Assembly (NCBI RefSeq): GCF_004217335.1
Contig: NZ_SHMP01000009.1
Span: 62,001-126,000, forward strand
Reading direction: 5' to 3'
Length of the DNA stretch: 64,000 nt
DNA from: Natrinema hispanicum
GTDB lineage: Archaea; Halobacteriota; Halobacteria; Halobacteriales; Natrialbaceae
Within the stretch, counting starts at the first letter, position 1, and each line of letters begins with the position of its first letter. Below, one piece after another: positions 1-8,406 of this stretch. The position numbers and the translations under genes are program-made. The notes beneath the pieces were generated by a model that was not told the DNA's origin, searched no databases, and saw only the letters and a program-made list of their open reading frames with translations.

Positions 1-110
1 GACCTATTGACGGGAGTGTCTTCGAGGAGCCGCTGGGCGAGATACGTTCCGTGGATTCCTCCCCCGACGATGATACAGCCGAATTTCCGGGTTGAGTTGC
101 ATGTCGTCAT
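1..110 (-). CDS. FAD/NAD(P)-binding protein, N-terminus only (partial)
   Basis: Reading leftward from the ATG at 110, the first 36 residues include a hydrophobic strand and a glycine-rich Rossmann loop (CIIVGGGIHGTYLAQRL), which fits the GxGxxG dinucleotide-binding start of an FAD-dependent oxidoreductase or lysine-hydroxylase-like protein. The rest lies outside the window, so no substrate can be named. It is transcribed divergently from the COG0523 GTPase across a 104-bp spacer and may share its control. Family level only. Confidence 0.6.
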   Translation of the reverse strand, partial: MTTCNSTRKFGCIIVGGGIHGTYLAQRLLEDTPVNR

Positions 111-150
111 ACGAGGTTCGTCGCGTCGGTGTCCGAACATAATCTGCGAC

Positions 151-213
151 TGTTAATAAGTTCTTCTCATAGAGTGATAACTTATATTACTATGTGGGTT
201 GATGTTGTCAACA
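151..213. promoter_or_regulatory. Divergent promoter with TATA-like elements and a palindrome
   Basis: Two AT-rich elements face each other: ATAAGTT at 156-162 and AACTTAT at 179-185, an inverted repeat with a 16-nt gap. They can serve as TATA boxes for the leftward and rightward genes. Directly before the GTPase start is the palindrome TGTTG-T-CAACA (203-213), about where transcription should begin, so it is a plausible operator. A metal-responsive regulator is an inference from the neighbouring genes. Confidence 0.45.
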
Positions 214-214
214 C

Positions 215-1489
215 ATGGACGAGCAGACAATCCCCGTGACAGTTCTTTCCGGAACGCTCGGTGCCGGCAAGACGACGACACTCAATCACATACTGCGCGA
301 GAGCGGTGACCGAGATCTCGCCGTACTCGTCAACGATATGGGCGACGTCAACGTCGACGCGGACCTCGTCGCCGAATCATCTGATATCTCGGCGGACGAA
401 GAGGAGCTGATCGAACTCTCGAACGGCTGTATCTGCTGCGAACTGCGTGGTGACCTGCTTGACGCGATCAGCGGACTCACACGCGATCGGGAGTTCGATG
501 CGATCGTGGTTGAGTCGACGGGCGTCGCCGAACCACTACCTGTCGCGCAAACGCTGACGCTTGGATTCGATCAGTCGGATCTCGATCCCACTGAGTTCTA
601 CGAGGAGACAGGTATCGAGCCGCTCGAGAACTGTCACCTCGATACGACGGTGACGGTCGTCGACGCCCACCAGTTCAACGAGGCGATGCAGTCGGACGAG
701 ATCCTCGACGATGACGGGACGAAGAAACACCTCGGTGACCTGCTCGTCGAACAGGTGGAGTTCTGTGATATCCTCCTGTTGAACAAGTGTGACCTCGTCG
801 ACGAGGCGACACTCGACGAGATCGAAGAGACCCTAGAGATCCTCCAGCCCCGCGCCGAGATCGTCCGAACGACCCATGGTCGGGTAGACGTCGATGCGGT
901 GGTAGACACTGGGAGGTTCGACTTCGAGGAAGCAAGCCAATCAGCCGGCTGGATGCAGGAGCTCCAAGCTCCGCATGAATCGGCCGAAGAAGAACACGGC
1001 GTGACCTCGTTTGTCTTCGAGGCGCGGCGTCCCTTCCATCCTGAGCGGTTCGCTGAACTACTTGACGCGTTCCCCGAGAACGTCGTCCGATCCAAGGGCC
1101 ACTTCTGGCTCGCCGGGCGCGAAGCGATGGCGCTCATGTTGAACGTCGCTGGACAGTCGATTCGGGTCGCACCCGCTGGGAATTGGATCGCAACCCTCCC
1201 GCCAGAGGAACGCGACGAACAGCTCGAAGCGTACCCCGAACTCCAAGAGATGTGGGACGACCAGTGGGGCGACCGCGGCAGTCAACTAGTGTTGATCGGT
1301 ACCGAGATTGACCACGAGTCGATCCGTGAACATCTCGAGCGCTGTCTGCTCACCGACGAGGAGATGGACGCCGACTGGGAGACGTTCAACGATCGTTTCC
1401 CGACGTTTGAGCCACCCGAAGATGCTAACGGAGATGGGGCAGAGAACCCCGAACACGACGGCCAAGAAGAGATCGGAATCGCGGATTAA
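215..1489 (+). CDS. COG0523 (CobW/YjiA/ZNG1 family) GTPase, putative metallochaperone
   Basis: This is a 424-residue G3E-family P-loop GTPase. The Walker A loop is near the N-terminus (GTLGAGKTT), the family metal-binding CxCC motif is in NGCICCEL around residue 70, and a base-recognition NKCD motif lies near residue 190. A CobW C-terminal domain follows (about 265-380), then an acidic tail. COG0523 proteins deliver metals, often zinc, to client enzymes and are frequently induced by zinc starvation. It heads a rightward group with three small genes, the last an S14 ribosomal protein paralogue, which fits a zinc-sparing operon. Metal specificity cannot be read from the sequence. The start follows the divergent promoter closely. 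Confidence 0.9.
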   Translation: MDEQTIPVTVLSGTLGAGKTTTLNHILRESGDRDLAVLVNDMGDVNVDADLVAESSDISADEEELIELSNGCICCELRGDLLDAISGLTRDREFDAIVVESTGVAEPLPVAQTLTLGFDQSDLDPTEFYEETGIEPLENCHLDTTVTVVDAHQFNEAMQSDEILDDDGTKKHLGDLLVEQVEFCDILLLNKCDLVDEATLDEIEETLEILQPRAEIVRTTHGRVDVDAVVDTGRFDFEEASQSAGWMQELQAPHESAEEEHGVTSFVFEARRPFHPERFAELLDAFPENVVRSKGHFWLAGREAMALMLNVAGQSIRVAPAGNWIATLPPEERDEQLEAYPELQEMWDDQWGDRGSQLVLIGTEIDHESIREHLERCLLTDEEMDADWETFNDRFPTFEPPEDANGDGAENPEHDGQEEIGIAD

Positions 1490-1511
1490 GCGACAATACC
1501 TGACTGACCAC

Positions 1512-1697
1512 GTGACCGATACGAGATTCACATCGTCGGCCGAGCACCCGGCACCGGAGTGCTGTGCGATCATTGAATCGATGGATTCGGGTCCGAACCT
1601 GTGTACAATCTACTCGATCTCGCCCGAGGACTCGCTGGTGACAGCGTGGATTTCGGCTCACGAAGGATCGTATTGCACCCTCGAGGACGCACGATAA
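1512..1697 (+). CDS. Small DUF7511-like haloarchaeal protein
   Basis: The protein has 61 residues from a GTG at 1512. In-frame ATGs at 1422 and 1434 would give about 90 residues and overlap the GTPase gene end. The segment ECCAIIESMDSGPNLCTIYS followed by LVTAWISAHEGSYCTLEDAR resembles the small haloarchaeal DUF7511 proteins, which end in a W-(L/I)-S-A-x-x-x-S-(Y/F) block. Function is unknown. It lies in the presumed GTPase operon. The start is uncertain; the reading frame is supported by the conserved C-terminal block. Confidence 0.6.
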   Translation: MTDTRFTSSAEHPAPECCAIIESMDSGPNLCTIYSISPEDSLVTAWISAHEGSYCTLEDAR

Positions 1698-1720
1698 CTG
1701 ACCAGAGAACCTACTGAACG

Positions 1721-1978
1721 ATGGCTACGACATTCCAAACGGCAGTCAAGAAGAACGTTTCATCAACGCAACGGTACAAGGCGATCGATTCGCTCGTTCG
1801 AGCGAGAGAGGCGACGAACCTCGGAATTATCGTCCGAATGGGCGGTCTCCGCGGTGAGTTCCGTCGACACGCACTCAACGGTTTAGCCGACTGTAATGCC
1901 ATGACGACTCTCGAGGAACTCTCCGAGGACACGACGGTCGAACCCTCATTGAGACGGAAAGCGGAGGAGTTGATATGA
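1721..1978 (+). CDS. Small conserved-looking protein of unknown function (85 aa)
   Basis: An 85-residue basic, helical protein without transmembrane segments or a cysteine cluster. I do not recognise the family. It starts 23 bp after the preceding small gene, and its stop overlaps the next start (ATGA at 1975-1978), so it is probably translated together with the S14 paralogue. A role in metal limitation or ribosome adjustment would be inference from context. Confidence 0.65.
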   Translation: MATTFQTAVKKNVSSTQRYKAIDSLVRAREATNLGIIVRMGGLRGEFRRHALNGLADCNAMTTLEELSEDTTVEPSLRRKAEELI

Positions 1979-2172
1979 CCAATGGATCGTCGATCGACCC
2001 TAAAAGTAAAGCAAATGACAGTATCGGCGCGAACAGCGGACGTACCGGAAACCAACGCGTCTGCAGAGACACTGGCCGAGAACAGGGCTTGATCGGCAAG
2101 TACGATATCTGGCTGTGTCGGCAGTCGTTTCGAGAGATGGCCCGCGACATGGGTTTTCGAAAGTACGACTGA
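1975..2172 (+). CDS. Ribosomal protein uS14 paralogue lacking two zinc ligands
   Basis: The 65-residue protein has a low-complexity N-terminus, then a clear uS14 core: CRDTGREQGLIGKYDIWLC followed by RQSFREMARDMGFRKYD. Zinc-type archaeal S14 has two CxxC pairs; here each second cysteine is replaced (CRDT and CRQS), so a four-cysteine zinc site cannot form. In bacteria such C-minus paralogues replace zinc-binding copies under zinc limitation and are often near COG0523 GTPases; the same pairing is seen here. It is coupled to the upstream gene through ATGA. Caveat: some haloarchaeal housekeeping S14 copies may also lack these cysteines, so comparison with the genomic copy is needed before calling it a stress paralogue. 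Confidence 0.85.
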   Translation: MTNGSSIDPKSKANDSIGANSGRTGNQRVCRDTGREQGLIGKYDIWLCRQSFREMARDMGFRKYD

Positions 2173-2242
2173 CCGATCAATAGCGGATCTTTTGAATTGA
2201 CATTCTCATCCGCATTCACGCGGAGAAGGATGTCAAAGCTTC

Positions 2243-4429
2243 TTAGTCCGTGGCGACCTCGACCTTCGCTTCGTCCGTTTTGCCGATGGCTTCGACGATG
2301 AGCTCAGCGACATCGACGATTTCGATGTCGTCCTCGTAGCCGCCGGTCTTGCGGCCGTCCTCGTACATCGTCATGCACATCGGACAGGCGACGACGAACT
2401 TCTCGACGCCGCTGCCGGCGTCAGTATCCTCGAGCGCCTCACGAATGCGCTCCTCACTTGGTTTTGGCTCCTCTTCGAAGTCCATCCAGAGGCCACCGCC
2501 ACCGCCACCGCAGCAGAAGGAGTTAGCGCGGTTGCGGGGCATCTCGTCTAACGTACAGCCCGTGGCTGTGATGAGTTCTCGCGGAGCCTCGTACTCGTCG
2601 TTGTACCGGCCGAGATGACACGGATCGTGGTAGGTGACCGTGTAGTCAAGTTCCGTCCCCGACAGCTCGAGGTGGCCCTCGGAGACGAGTTCCTCAACGG
2701 CCTGCGTCCAGTGGAGGACGTCGATCTCGCCGTCTGCGTTCCACTGTTCGTCGTACTCGAAGGGCATCATCGGGTCGTCGGCGAACTCCTCGAAGTCGAC
2801 CTCGGGATACTCGTTTTTGAAGGTGTTGTAGGAGTGGGGGTCCGTACAGACGATCGTATCGAACTCGCAGTCTTCCCAGGTCTCGACGTGGTGGCCGGCG
2901 AGTTCGATGTAGAGAAACTCCTCGCCGACGCGACGGATGTCGTTGCCGTCGAATTTCTCGTCGTCGAAGAGGATGCCGAAGCTGACGTCGGCTTCCTTCA
3001 AAATCGTGGCCAGCGAGCGCGCGACCTGCTTGTTACGCTCATCGTAGCTGGGGAAGTCACCGACGTACCAGAGGTAGTCGACTTCCTCCTCGCGGGCGTC
3101 GGCCACGTCGAACTCGAGCTCCTCAGTCCAGTCGCCGCGATTGCGGGGTGAGTCGCCGAAGGTATTGCCGTTTTGCATGACGTTCTGGAAGACATCCTGC
3201 ATGCTCGAGTCGATGTCACCCTGATCGGTGAGCTGGCGGTTGAGCCGGGTAAAGCTCTTGAGGTGCTCGATCTCGACGGGACAGGCGTCCATACAGGCCA
3301 TACAGGCCATACAGGACTCCATCGTCTCGGCGTTGATCACCGAGGTGCCGCCGTCGGCGACAATCGGCTGGTCCTCCCCGCCGGCCTCGAGGTCTTCGCG
3401 GTAGGATTTCAGGTCGAGGATGACGTTCCGCGGGTCGAGCGGGCGGTCGGAAGCTTTGGCGGGACAGACCGAGGAACACCGGCCACACTTGGTACAGGCG
3501 TCCTGATCGAGCAGTTCTTTCCAGGTGAAGTCGTCGATGGATTCGGCGTTGGTCGCGTCCAGATCCGAAGGAACGTTCGGGAGGCGCTGGCCCGCTTTCT
3601 CATCCCGGGTGACAACGTTGGCAAAGGACGAAAGCATGTGGAACGGCTTGGCGTAGGGGATCCACGCGATGAAGAAGAAGGCGACCAGCGAGTGAGTCCA
3701 CCACGCGAGCCAGTGAAGATTCTCGACGTTGAGCCCAGCCCCGTTGAGCCCGGCCTGCTCGGGACCCAGCGTCGCCAGCCCGAGCGCGTCGAAGCCAAGT
3801 GCCATCCCGTAGGCGACGAAGCTGACGACCTCGTGGTCAGGAATCCCGGCGCTGTAGACGCGCAGTCCCTCGAGCAGGAAGCCACCGATGCCGAGGGCGA
3901 ACAGCGTCCAGATGAACAGATCGTCCTCAGCGGAGGTGTGGCGGTCCCAGAGACGGTGGTTGCGGACCCAGTAGCGCCGGTAGAGGGCCATGCCGATGCC
4001 GACGACGAACAGCAGGCCCATCGCGTCGACCATGAACTGGTAGGCGAGATAGAAGTCACCATTCCAAAACGAGAGGCCGAGGAGTTTCTTCGCGGCATAC
4101 TCTTCGACCATCAGGATGGAGGTCGCGATAAACAACGTCAGGAACCCCCAGAGGATAAACGAGTGCATCAAGCCGCCGTAGAGGTCTCTGTTGAACTGCT
4201 TTTCGTTCGAAAGCACGATCTTGGCCGCGCTTACGACACGGCGTTGTAGATCGTCGAGCCGAGGGAACGACTCCCCGTCACCCTGCGTGTACCGAGCGAA
4301 CCGTCGGTAGACACCGTAAGTGAAGACGGCAACCGTGACGAACGCAAGGAAGTAAAACACCGCATACTCGACGCTGGTGATTCCCCAGTACGTTTCCCTT
4401 GCGACATCGGTCTGTGCTATGAGGTTCAT
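2243..4429 (-). CDS. Membrane Fe-S oxidoreductase, HdrD-like/EtfD-type (putative ETF:menaquinone oxidoreductase)
   Basis: A 728-residue protein with an N-terminal NarI-like membrane domain of about six helices (roughly 1-290). It is followed by two 4Fe-4S ferredoxin motifs (CTKCGRCSSVCP near 310 and CMACMACMDACP near 370) and a C-terminal cysteine-rich CCG domain (DPCHLGRY, FCCGGGGGG, ACPMCM). This architecture matches membrane proteins thought to pass electrons from electron-transfer flavoprotein to menaquinone in beta-oxidation. It is the last gene of a leftward operon behind a thiolase and its DUF35 partner, supporting a role in acyl-CoA oxidation. No ETF genes are in the window, so the electron donor is inferred. 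Confidence 0.85.
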   Translation of the reverse strand: MNLIAQTDVARETYWGITSVEYAVFYFLAFVTVAVFTYGVYRRFARYTQGDGESFPRLDDLQRRVVSAAKIVLSNEKQFNRDLYGGLMHSFILWGFLTLFIATSILMVEEYAAKKLLGLSFWNGDFYLAYQFMVDAMGLLFVVGIGMALYRRYWVRNHRLWDRHTSAEDDLFIWTLFALGIGGFLLEGLRVYSAGIPDHEVVSFVAYGMALGFDALGLATLGPEQAGLNGAGLNVENLHWLAWWTHSLVAFFFIAWIPYAKPFHMLSSFANVVTRDEKAGQRLPNVPSDLDATNAESIDDFTWKELLDQDACTKCGRCSSVCPAKASDRPLDPRNVILDLKSYREDLEAGGEDQPIVADGGTSVINAETMESCMACMACMDACPVEIEHLKSFTRLNRQLTDQGDIDSSMQDVFQNVMQNGNTFGDSPRNRGDWTEELEFDVADAREEEVDYLWYVGDFPSYDERNKQVARSLATILKEADVSFGILFDDEKFDGNDIRRVGEEFLYIELAGHHVETWEDCEFDTIVCTDPHSYNTFKNEYPEVDFEEFADDPMMPFEYDEQWNADGEIDVLHWTQAVEELVSEGHLELSGTELDYTVTYHDPCHLGRYNDEYEAPRELITATGCTLDEMPRNRANSFCCGGGGGGLWMDFEEEPKPSEERIREALEDTDAGSGVEKFVVACPMCMTMYEDGRKTGGYEDDIEIVDVAELIVEAIGKTDEAKVEVATD

Positions 4430-4467
4430 GTGACAAATACAGAACTGATTATTTCTTACAGCTAGTC

Positions 4468-4854
4468 TTACTCCGTTGGACGGAAGACGATCGTTCGTTC
4501 GTCTGCCGTCTCGTTGGATTCGACGGTCGCGGTGACGTGATCGCCGATCGCAACGTCTTCTTGAGCGATGCCTCGCACGACACCCGTGAGTCGGACGCCG
4601 TCGAAGTCGGCGACAGCGGTGACGTAGGGTGCGTCGTCCTCGAACTGCGGCGTCGGCACGAACACGGTCGTGTGCGTGACGATCTCGCCGGACTTCGGGA
4701 GGTCCCGCTCCGTGAGCTCGCGGTCGCCACAGTGTGGGCAGGCACGCCGTGGCGGCAGCAGGCCGTGCTCGTTCTCGCAGACGAGATAATAGCCCTCGCC
4801 CTCGGCGAGCGCGTCAAGGAACGCGTCGTACTCGCCGTTGGTCACGTCAGTCAT
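4468..4854 (-). CDS. Zn-ribbon/OB-fold protein (DUF35 family), thiolase partner
   Basis: A 128-residue two-part protein: an N-terminal zinc ribbon (a single Cys in YYLVCENEHG, then CPHCGDRE) and a C-terminal OB-fold with a beta-rich core (VTHTTVFVPTP ... DFDGVRLTGVVRG). DUF35 proteins form complexes with archaeal thiolases and help channel acyl-CoA intermediates. Its start shares one base with the thiolase stop (TAATG), so the two are translationally coupled, as in other archaeal thiolase-DUF35 pairs. Confidence 0.9.
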   Translation of the reverse strand: MTDVTNGEYDAFLDALAEGEGYYLVCENEHGLLPPRRACPHCGDRELTERDLPKSGEIVTHTTVFVPTPQFEDDAPYVTAVADFDGVRLTGVVRGIAQEDVAIGDHVTATVESNETADERTIVFRPTE

Positions 4855-6023
4855 TACTCCATCACCTCCAGAACGTGAACGGTCGCACTGGCAACCGTCC
4901 CACCGGCGTTCTGGGCAACGCCGACCGTCGCGTCGTCGTCGACGGCGTCGGCACGCGGATGCGTGCCATCGAGCAGCGTCGCGATGGCCGCCACCTGGGC
5001 GGCACCGGTCGCACCCACCGGATGGCCCTTCGCTTTCAGGCCGCCCGAGAGGTTCACCGGCAGCTCACCATCCCGGCGCGTCTCGCCACGGCGGGCCGCT
5101 CCGATCGCCTCACCGTGACTGTAGAGCCCAAGCGCCTCGAGCGCCAGCACTTCCGCGATGGTAAAGCAGTCGTGGACCTCTGCGATGGCGATGTCGCTGG
5201 GCTCGATGCCGGCGTCATCGTAGGCTTCCCCAGCGGCGTCGCGGGTTGCAGGCGTCCGCGAGAGCGACTGGCGATCGTGCAGCGCCATCGTATCGCCGCC
5301 GTGGCCGGCTCCGGTGATCGCAACGTTGGCGTCAAGGCCGTGCTCGTCGGCGTACTCCGGCGAGGTCAACACGAGCGCGGATGCCCCGTCACTGATCGGA
5401 CAGGAGTCATAGAGTGTGAAGGGAGATGCGATTTCGGGCGCGCCGAGTGCGTCCTCGACCGTGATCTCTTGCTGGAGGTGTGCGTGGTCGTTGACCAGCG
5501 CGTTGTCGTGGTTTTTAACCGCGATGTGAGCCAGATCCTCGTGGCTCCCGCCGTACTCGTCGAAGTAGGCACGTGCCATCAGCGCGTACGCGCCGGGGAA
5601 GGTGACGCCCGACCGGACTTCGTAGAGATCATCGGCTGCGCCGGCCAGTCCTTTGGTCGCCCCGGCCGTCCCCATGTTCGTCATCCGTTCCATGCCACCG
5701 GCAACGACGACGTCAGCCTCGCCGCTTCTGATCGCACGGACGGCGTCACGCACCGCGACCCCGCTCGAGGCACACGCGCTTTCGATTCGGCGCGAGGGAG
5801 CAGTCGTCCCGAGCGCTTCTGCCATGAGCGGTCCCTGGTGGCCTTGCCCTTCCGAGAGGGTGCCGACGAAATTGCCGTAAAAGAGTTCATCAACGTCCGC
5901 AGCAGGGACACCTGCGTCCTCGAGAGCGGCGAGGCCGGCCTCTGCGAACATGTCTCTTCCCGTCCGGTCGGGATGCGATCCAAACGACGTCATACCTGTC
6001 CCCGTAAGAGCTACATCCGACAT
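4854..6023 (-). CDS. Thiolase family protein (acetyl-CoA C-acyltransferase, SCP2-like)
   Basis: A 389-residue thiolase-fold enzyme. The nucleophile cysteine lies in ESACASSG (about residue 85), and the C-terminal half has EVHDCFTIAE and GGLKAKGHPVGATGA, the family's catalytic histidine regions. It would join or cleave acyl-CoAs, in fatty-acid breakdown or in acetoacetyl-CoA formation. It is first in a three-gene leftward operon with the DUF35 partner and the Fe-S membrane oxidoreductase. The oxidoreductase favours a catabolic role, which is inference. Confidence 0.9.
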   Translation of the reverse strand: MSDVALTGTGMTSFGSHPDRTGRDMFAEAGLAALEDAGVPAADVDELFYGNFVGTLSEGQGHQGPLMAEALGTTAPSRRIESACASSGVAVRDAVRAIRSGEADVVVAGGMERMTNMGTAGATKGLAGAADDLYEVRSGVTFPGAYALMARAYFDEYGGSHEDLAHIAVKNHDNALVNDHAHLQQEITVEDALGAPEIASPFTLYDSCPISDGASALVLTSPEYADEHGLDANVAITGAGHGGDTMALHDRQSLSRTPATRDAAGEAYDDAGIEPSDIAIAEVHDCFTIAEVLALEALGLYSHGEAIGAARRGETRRDGELPVNLSGGLKAKGHPVGATGAAQVAAIATLLDGTHPRADAVDDDATVGVAQNAGGTVASATVHVLEVME

Positions 6024-6175
6024 TAGCTACCAATGTTAAGTTCCCGTCTGCTACATATAACAGTGTCGGATAATGGGTCAGTGATCAAAGACACTGGACA
6101 CACTGGGGTGGGGGAGTATGTGTTTCTCTCAGCGTGTGCCTTTGACTGGGAATCGGGAAGAAATTGATAATGAGG

Positions 6176-6338
6176 ACATCGGATATATCATATGTCGCGT
6201 GATCCGCTGCGCGCGACATTATCCGATCACTCCCACCCCTCAGTCTATCCGGTGCTGATCTTTGTCCTCGATCCACCGGACGTACCGCTTTTCGGTACTC
6301 GAGACACACCGTGTGCAGAATGAATCGCTCAAGGTCAC
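6176..6338. repeat. Direct repeat, copy 1 (about 160 bp; copy 2 at 8816-8977)
   Basis: This block closely matches 8816-8977 in the same orientation; both contain CGCGACATT, TTTGTCCT, GATCCACCGGACGTA and CACACCGTGTGCAGAATGAA. Homology resumes beyond it near 6404, matching 9478 onward, so the original duplicated unit was about 480 bp. The two copies bracket the first Orc/Cdc6 module. No gene is evident in it. Confidence 0.8.
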
Positions 6339-6403
6339 GCCACGAGATACTCGATCTATTTTATTTATTACTTGAGATGTTCGGTGTCATTGTTCGAGTA
6401 GCT

Positions 6404-6648
6404 CAGTGTCGGGATTCGCACTGTCTGGTCCAGCGACGGCTTTCGCACGCTCGAGCTCACAGAGCTCTCGCTGAGCCTACCGTTCGAGTAGTTCGGCTCG
6501 CAGACAGCGTTCACGAGCGTTGTCGACATCGTCCTCACCACCGACCGTGAAACGCGTGCCACGGTGATCGATCTGCTCGATCATCAGTGCCGATCCCCGG
6601 CTTTGTCCACTGCAGCATCTCGAGCGTCGGCTTGGAGGTGCTCGTAGT
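6404..6648 (-). pseudogene. Broken copy 3 of the 54-aa zinc finger / 61-aa gene pair
   Basis: Read leftward, 6648-6584 encodes the last 20 or so residues of the zinc-finger protein (HYEHLQADARDAAVDKAGD), and 6584-6404 encodes the partner beginning MIEQIDHRGTRFTVGGEDD. The partner has a TAG stop (CAG to TAG) after LRAELLER, with homology continuing beyond it (AQRELCELERAKAVAGPD). The zinc-finger part is cut off at 6648, where Orc-module sequence begins. Intact relatives are at 9478-9827; the 17771-18219 copy is only partly intact. Confidence 0.7.
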
Positions 6649-6667
6649 GAAAAGCGTGTCTGGTGGG

Positions 6668-6946
6668 GACACCATGCTGCAAGTGTTCTCTACTCTGGAT
6701 TTCTAGATCATTTAGCAACAATCGAACAAAAGCAACGGTATAACATAGACACCACCCTGCAAGTGTTTTCTCTGCTAAGACGCGCTAAAGTGCCCCATTT
6801 GGGGCGATTTTAAACCACGCAGTTTTGGAAGATATTCAGCCTACCTGATCTGTAGAATACAGAGCCTATAGAAGAATAGGGCTCACTGGGACACCACCCT
6901 GCAAGTGTTCTTGATGTACATTAGGACACCATCTTGCAAGTGTTCA
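6668..6946. repeat. Iterons of the first Orc/Cdc6 origin, downstream cluster
   Basis: Four direct copies of a 22-bp repeat, core ACACCACCCTGCAAGTGTT, lie at 6668-6689, 6748-6769, 6890-6911 and 6925-6946. Further copies are upstream of the Orc gene at 8339-8356 and 8386-8406, and one inverted copy is at 8769-8790. Such repeats beside an orc1/cdc6 gene are the expected initiator-binding sites; the inverted form ACACTTGCAGGGTGGTGT has the general shape of an archaeal ORB (half-site then G-run) but differs from the canonical haloarchaeal ORB. The surrounding DNA is AT-richer than its neighbours, consistent with an unwinding region. Confidence 0.8.
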
Positions 6947-6975
6947 CTATTGTATCGAAATAAAGTCTGTATAGT

Positions 6976-8301
6976 CTACGTGAATTTCCATAGATTTTCT
7001 TGATGTTGATCAGAGATATCTGGTGCTTCGTATTCAGATGCTTCTTCTTCCAAATAATAGGCTAACATTTCATCTACATTACTCGGAACAGCATTGTTGT
7101 ACGATGACTTGCGGGCAGCCGCAATAATATCACGTGGGTCGTCTGTAATATCGTACACGTACCGCCGACCACCTTCACGTCCAAGGTTCTGCTCAGCCGA
7201 TCGTACTAAGCCCTGCATGGATAATTGATCCAAGAACTCGTAGATTTTCCGTTCACTCTTCACACGGGATACGACTGATTCCGCTACAGACGAATATAAT
7301 TTGTAAATCCGTTTCGTCGTTGCTTCTTGCTTCGGTTCAATAACTGCGAGTGCGGTCGCTAAGTACGTCATCGCTTGATGCGATGTGAGATCCTGCTCAA
7401 AATAATCCAAGATCTCGTCTGTTTCAACGGTTTCTGTCGCTTCGTGCGTGTGTTCAGAAGTCACGATTTCTTTACCGTCCATACGGGCGAGTTCACCCGC
7501 TTTCTGTAAGATCCGTTTTCCTTGCCGAACGTCACCGCGCTCTTGTGCAGAGAATGCAGCTGCAAGCGGGATTACATCTTTTTCAAGGGCACCATCTTTG
7601 AATGCCATGTCAGCATAATACTCCAGAATATCGTTAAGCTCATTCGCGTTGTACGGCCCGAACTTAATCTCCCGTTCTCCGAGCGTGGACTTGACTTTTG
7701 GCTCGAGCACGTCAACGAATTTTAGATCGTTTGAAATACCGATTAACCCGATTTTCGCGTCTGTGATCGGCGTATTCTCGTTCGCTTCAGCGCGAGGTAA
7801 CTCGTAGAGGAAATCATTTCGAGCATCCGGTGGAATGTTATCGATTTCGTCTAAAATGATAAGCACGTTCCCACCAGCGTTCTCGATTTCTTGATACAGA
7901 AAGTCGAATACTTTGTCAGTGGAGTATCCGCTGTTCGGTAATTGGTCGTCAGGCGGACGAAAATCATTGACGAGCGCTGTGGCGAGCGCGTATGCTGATT
8001 TGTAGTTCCGACAGTTGATTGGCCCGACTACATTCAACGGGACGCCGGTTTCCGCAGCTTTCTCCTTGAGCTTGTTCCGCATCCAGAGTGTGACAGCGGT
8101 TTTCCCAACACCAGTCGGGCCGTAGATGAAGACGTTGTTTGGATCATGCCCAACTATGATGTCTTCGAGAGCGATTGTGTACTGCTGGATTTCATCGTCT
8201 CGATGAAAGATTTTGTCAGGCATTTCATCCTTCTTGAGGATTTGTTTTTGTTTAAATATTGGGTCCGTTGTATTGAACGGATTTTCGTCGAGATCAGTCA
8301 T
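6976..8301 (-). CDS. Orc1/Cdc6-family replication initiator
   Basis: A 441-residue AAA+ initiator starting MTDLDENPF; an in-frame ATG at 8328 would add nine residues. Walker A is GPTGVGKTAVT, Walker B LIILDEIDN, and sensor-1 lies near LIGISNDLKF. A C-terminal winged helix (about 340-440) should recognise the flanking repeats. The gene sits between iteron clusters on both sides, so it likely drives its own origin. Codon use is more AT-rich than in neighbours, indicating separate ancestry, and the module lies between long direct repeats. Confidence 0.92.
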   Translation of the reverse strand: MTDLDENPFNTTDPIFKQKQILKKDEMPDKIFHRDDEIQQYTIALEDIIVGHDPNNVFIYGPTGVGKTAVTLWMRNKLKEKAAETGVPLNVVGPINCRNYKSAYALATALVNDFRPPDDQLPNSGYSTDKVFDFLYQEIENAGGNVLIILDEIDNIPPDARNDFLYELPRAEANENTPITDAKIGLIGISNDLKFVDVLEPKVKSTLGEREIKFGPYNANELNDILEYYADMAFKDGALEKDVIPLAAAFSAQERGDVRQGKRILQKAGELARMDGKEIVTSEHTHEATETVETDEILDYFEQDLTSHQAMTYLATALAVIEPKQEATTKRIYKLYSSVAESVVSRVKSERKIYEFLDQLSMQGLVRSAEQNLGREGGRRYVYDITDDPRDIIAAARKSSYNNAVPSNVDEMLAYYLEEEASEYEAPDISDQHQENLWKFT

Positions 8302-8338
8302 AGCTAGAAAGTCAAACGAATCCAACATAAACTTTGCT

Positions 8339-8406
8339 GACCACCCTGCAAGTGTTACAAGTGTTCTTCAGCAGGACACACACACACACCACTTTGCAAG
8401 TGTTCT
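8339..8406. repeat. Iterons of the first Orc/Cdc6 origin, upstream cluster
   Basis: Two copies of the CTGCAAGTGTT-type repeat (8339-8356 and 8386-8406) lie immediately upstream of the Orc gene, with an extra half copy ACAAGTGTTCT between them and a CA-dinucleotide run at 8377-8389. An inverted copy at 8769-8790 marks the far edge of the module. Being within 110 bp of the start, they may also let the initiator control its own transcription. Confidence 0.75.

Noticed and set aside
1308..1511. Upstream extension of the DUF7511-like frame
   Set aside because: It overlaps the GTPase gene in another frame and shows no resemblance to the small-protein family; a GTG at 1512 or ATG near 1422-1434 is more likely.
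3173..4249. Long open frame on the plus strand opposite the Fe-S oxidoreductase
   Set aside because: It is a GC-rich mirror frame of the gene on the other strand, with no family features; the minus-strand protein has clear motifs.
4734..6026. 430-codon plus-strand frame opposite the thiolase
   Set aside because: Antisense frame caused by high GC at third positions; arginine-rich and without domains, while the thiolase on the minus strand is unambiguous.
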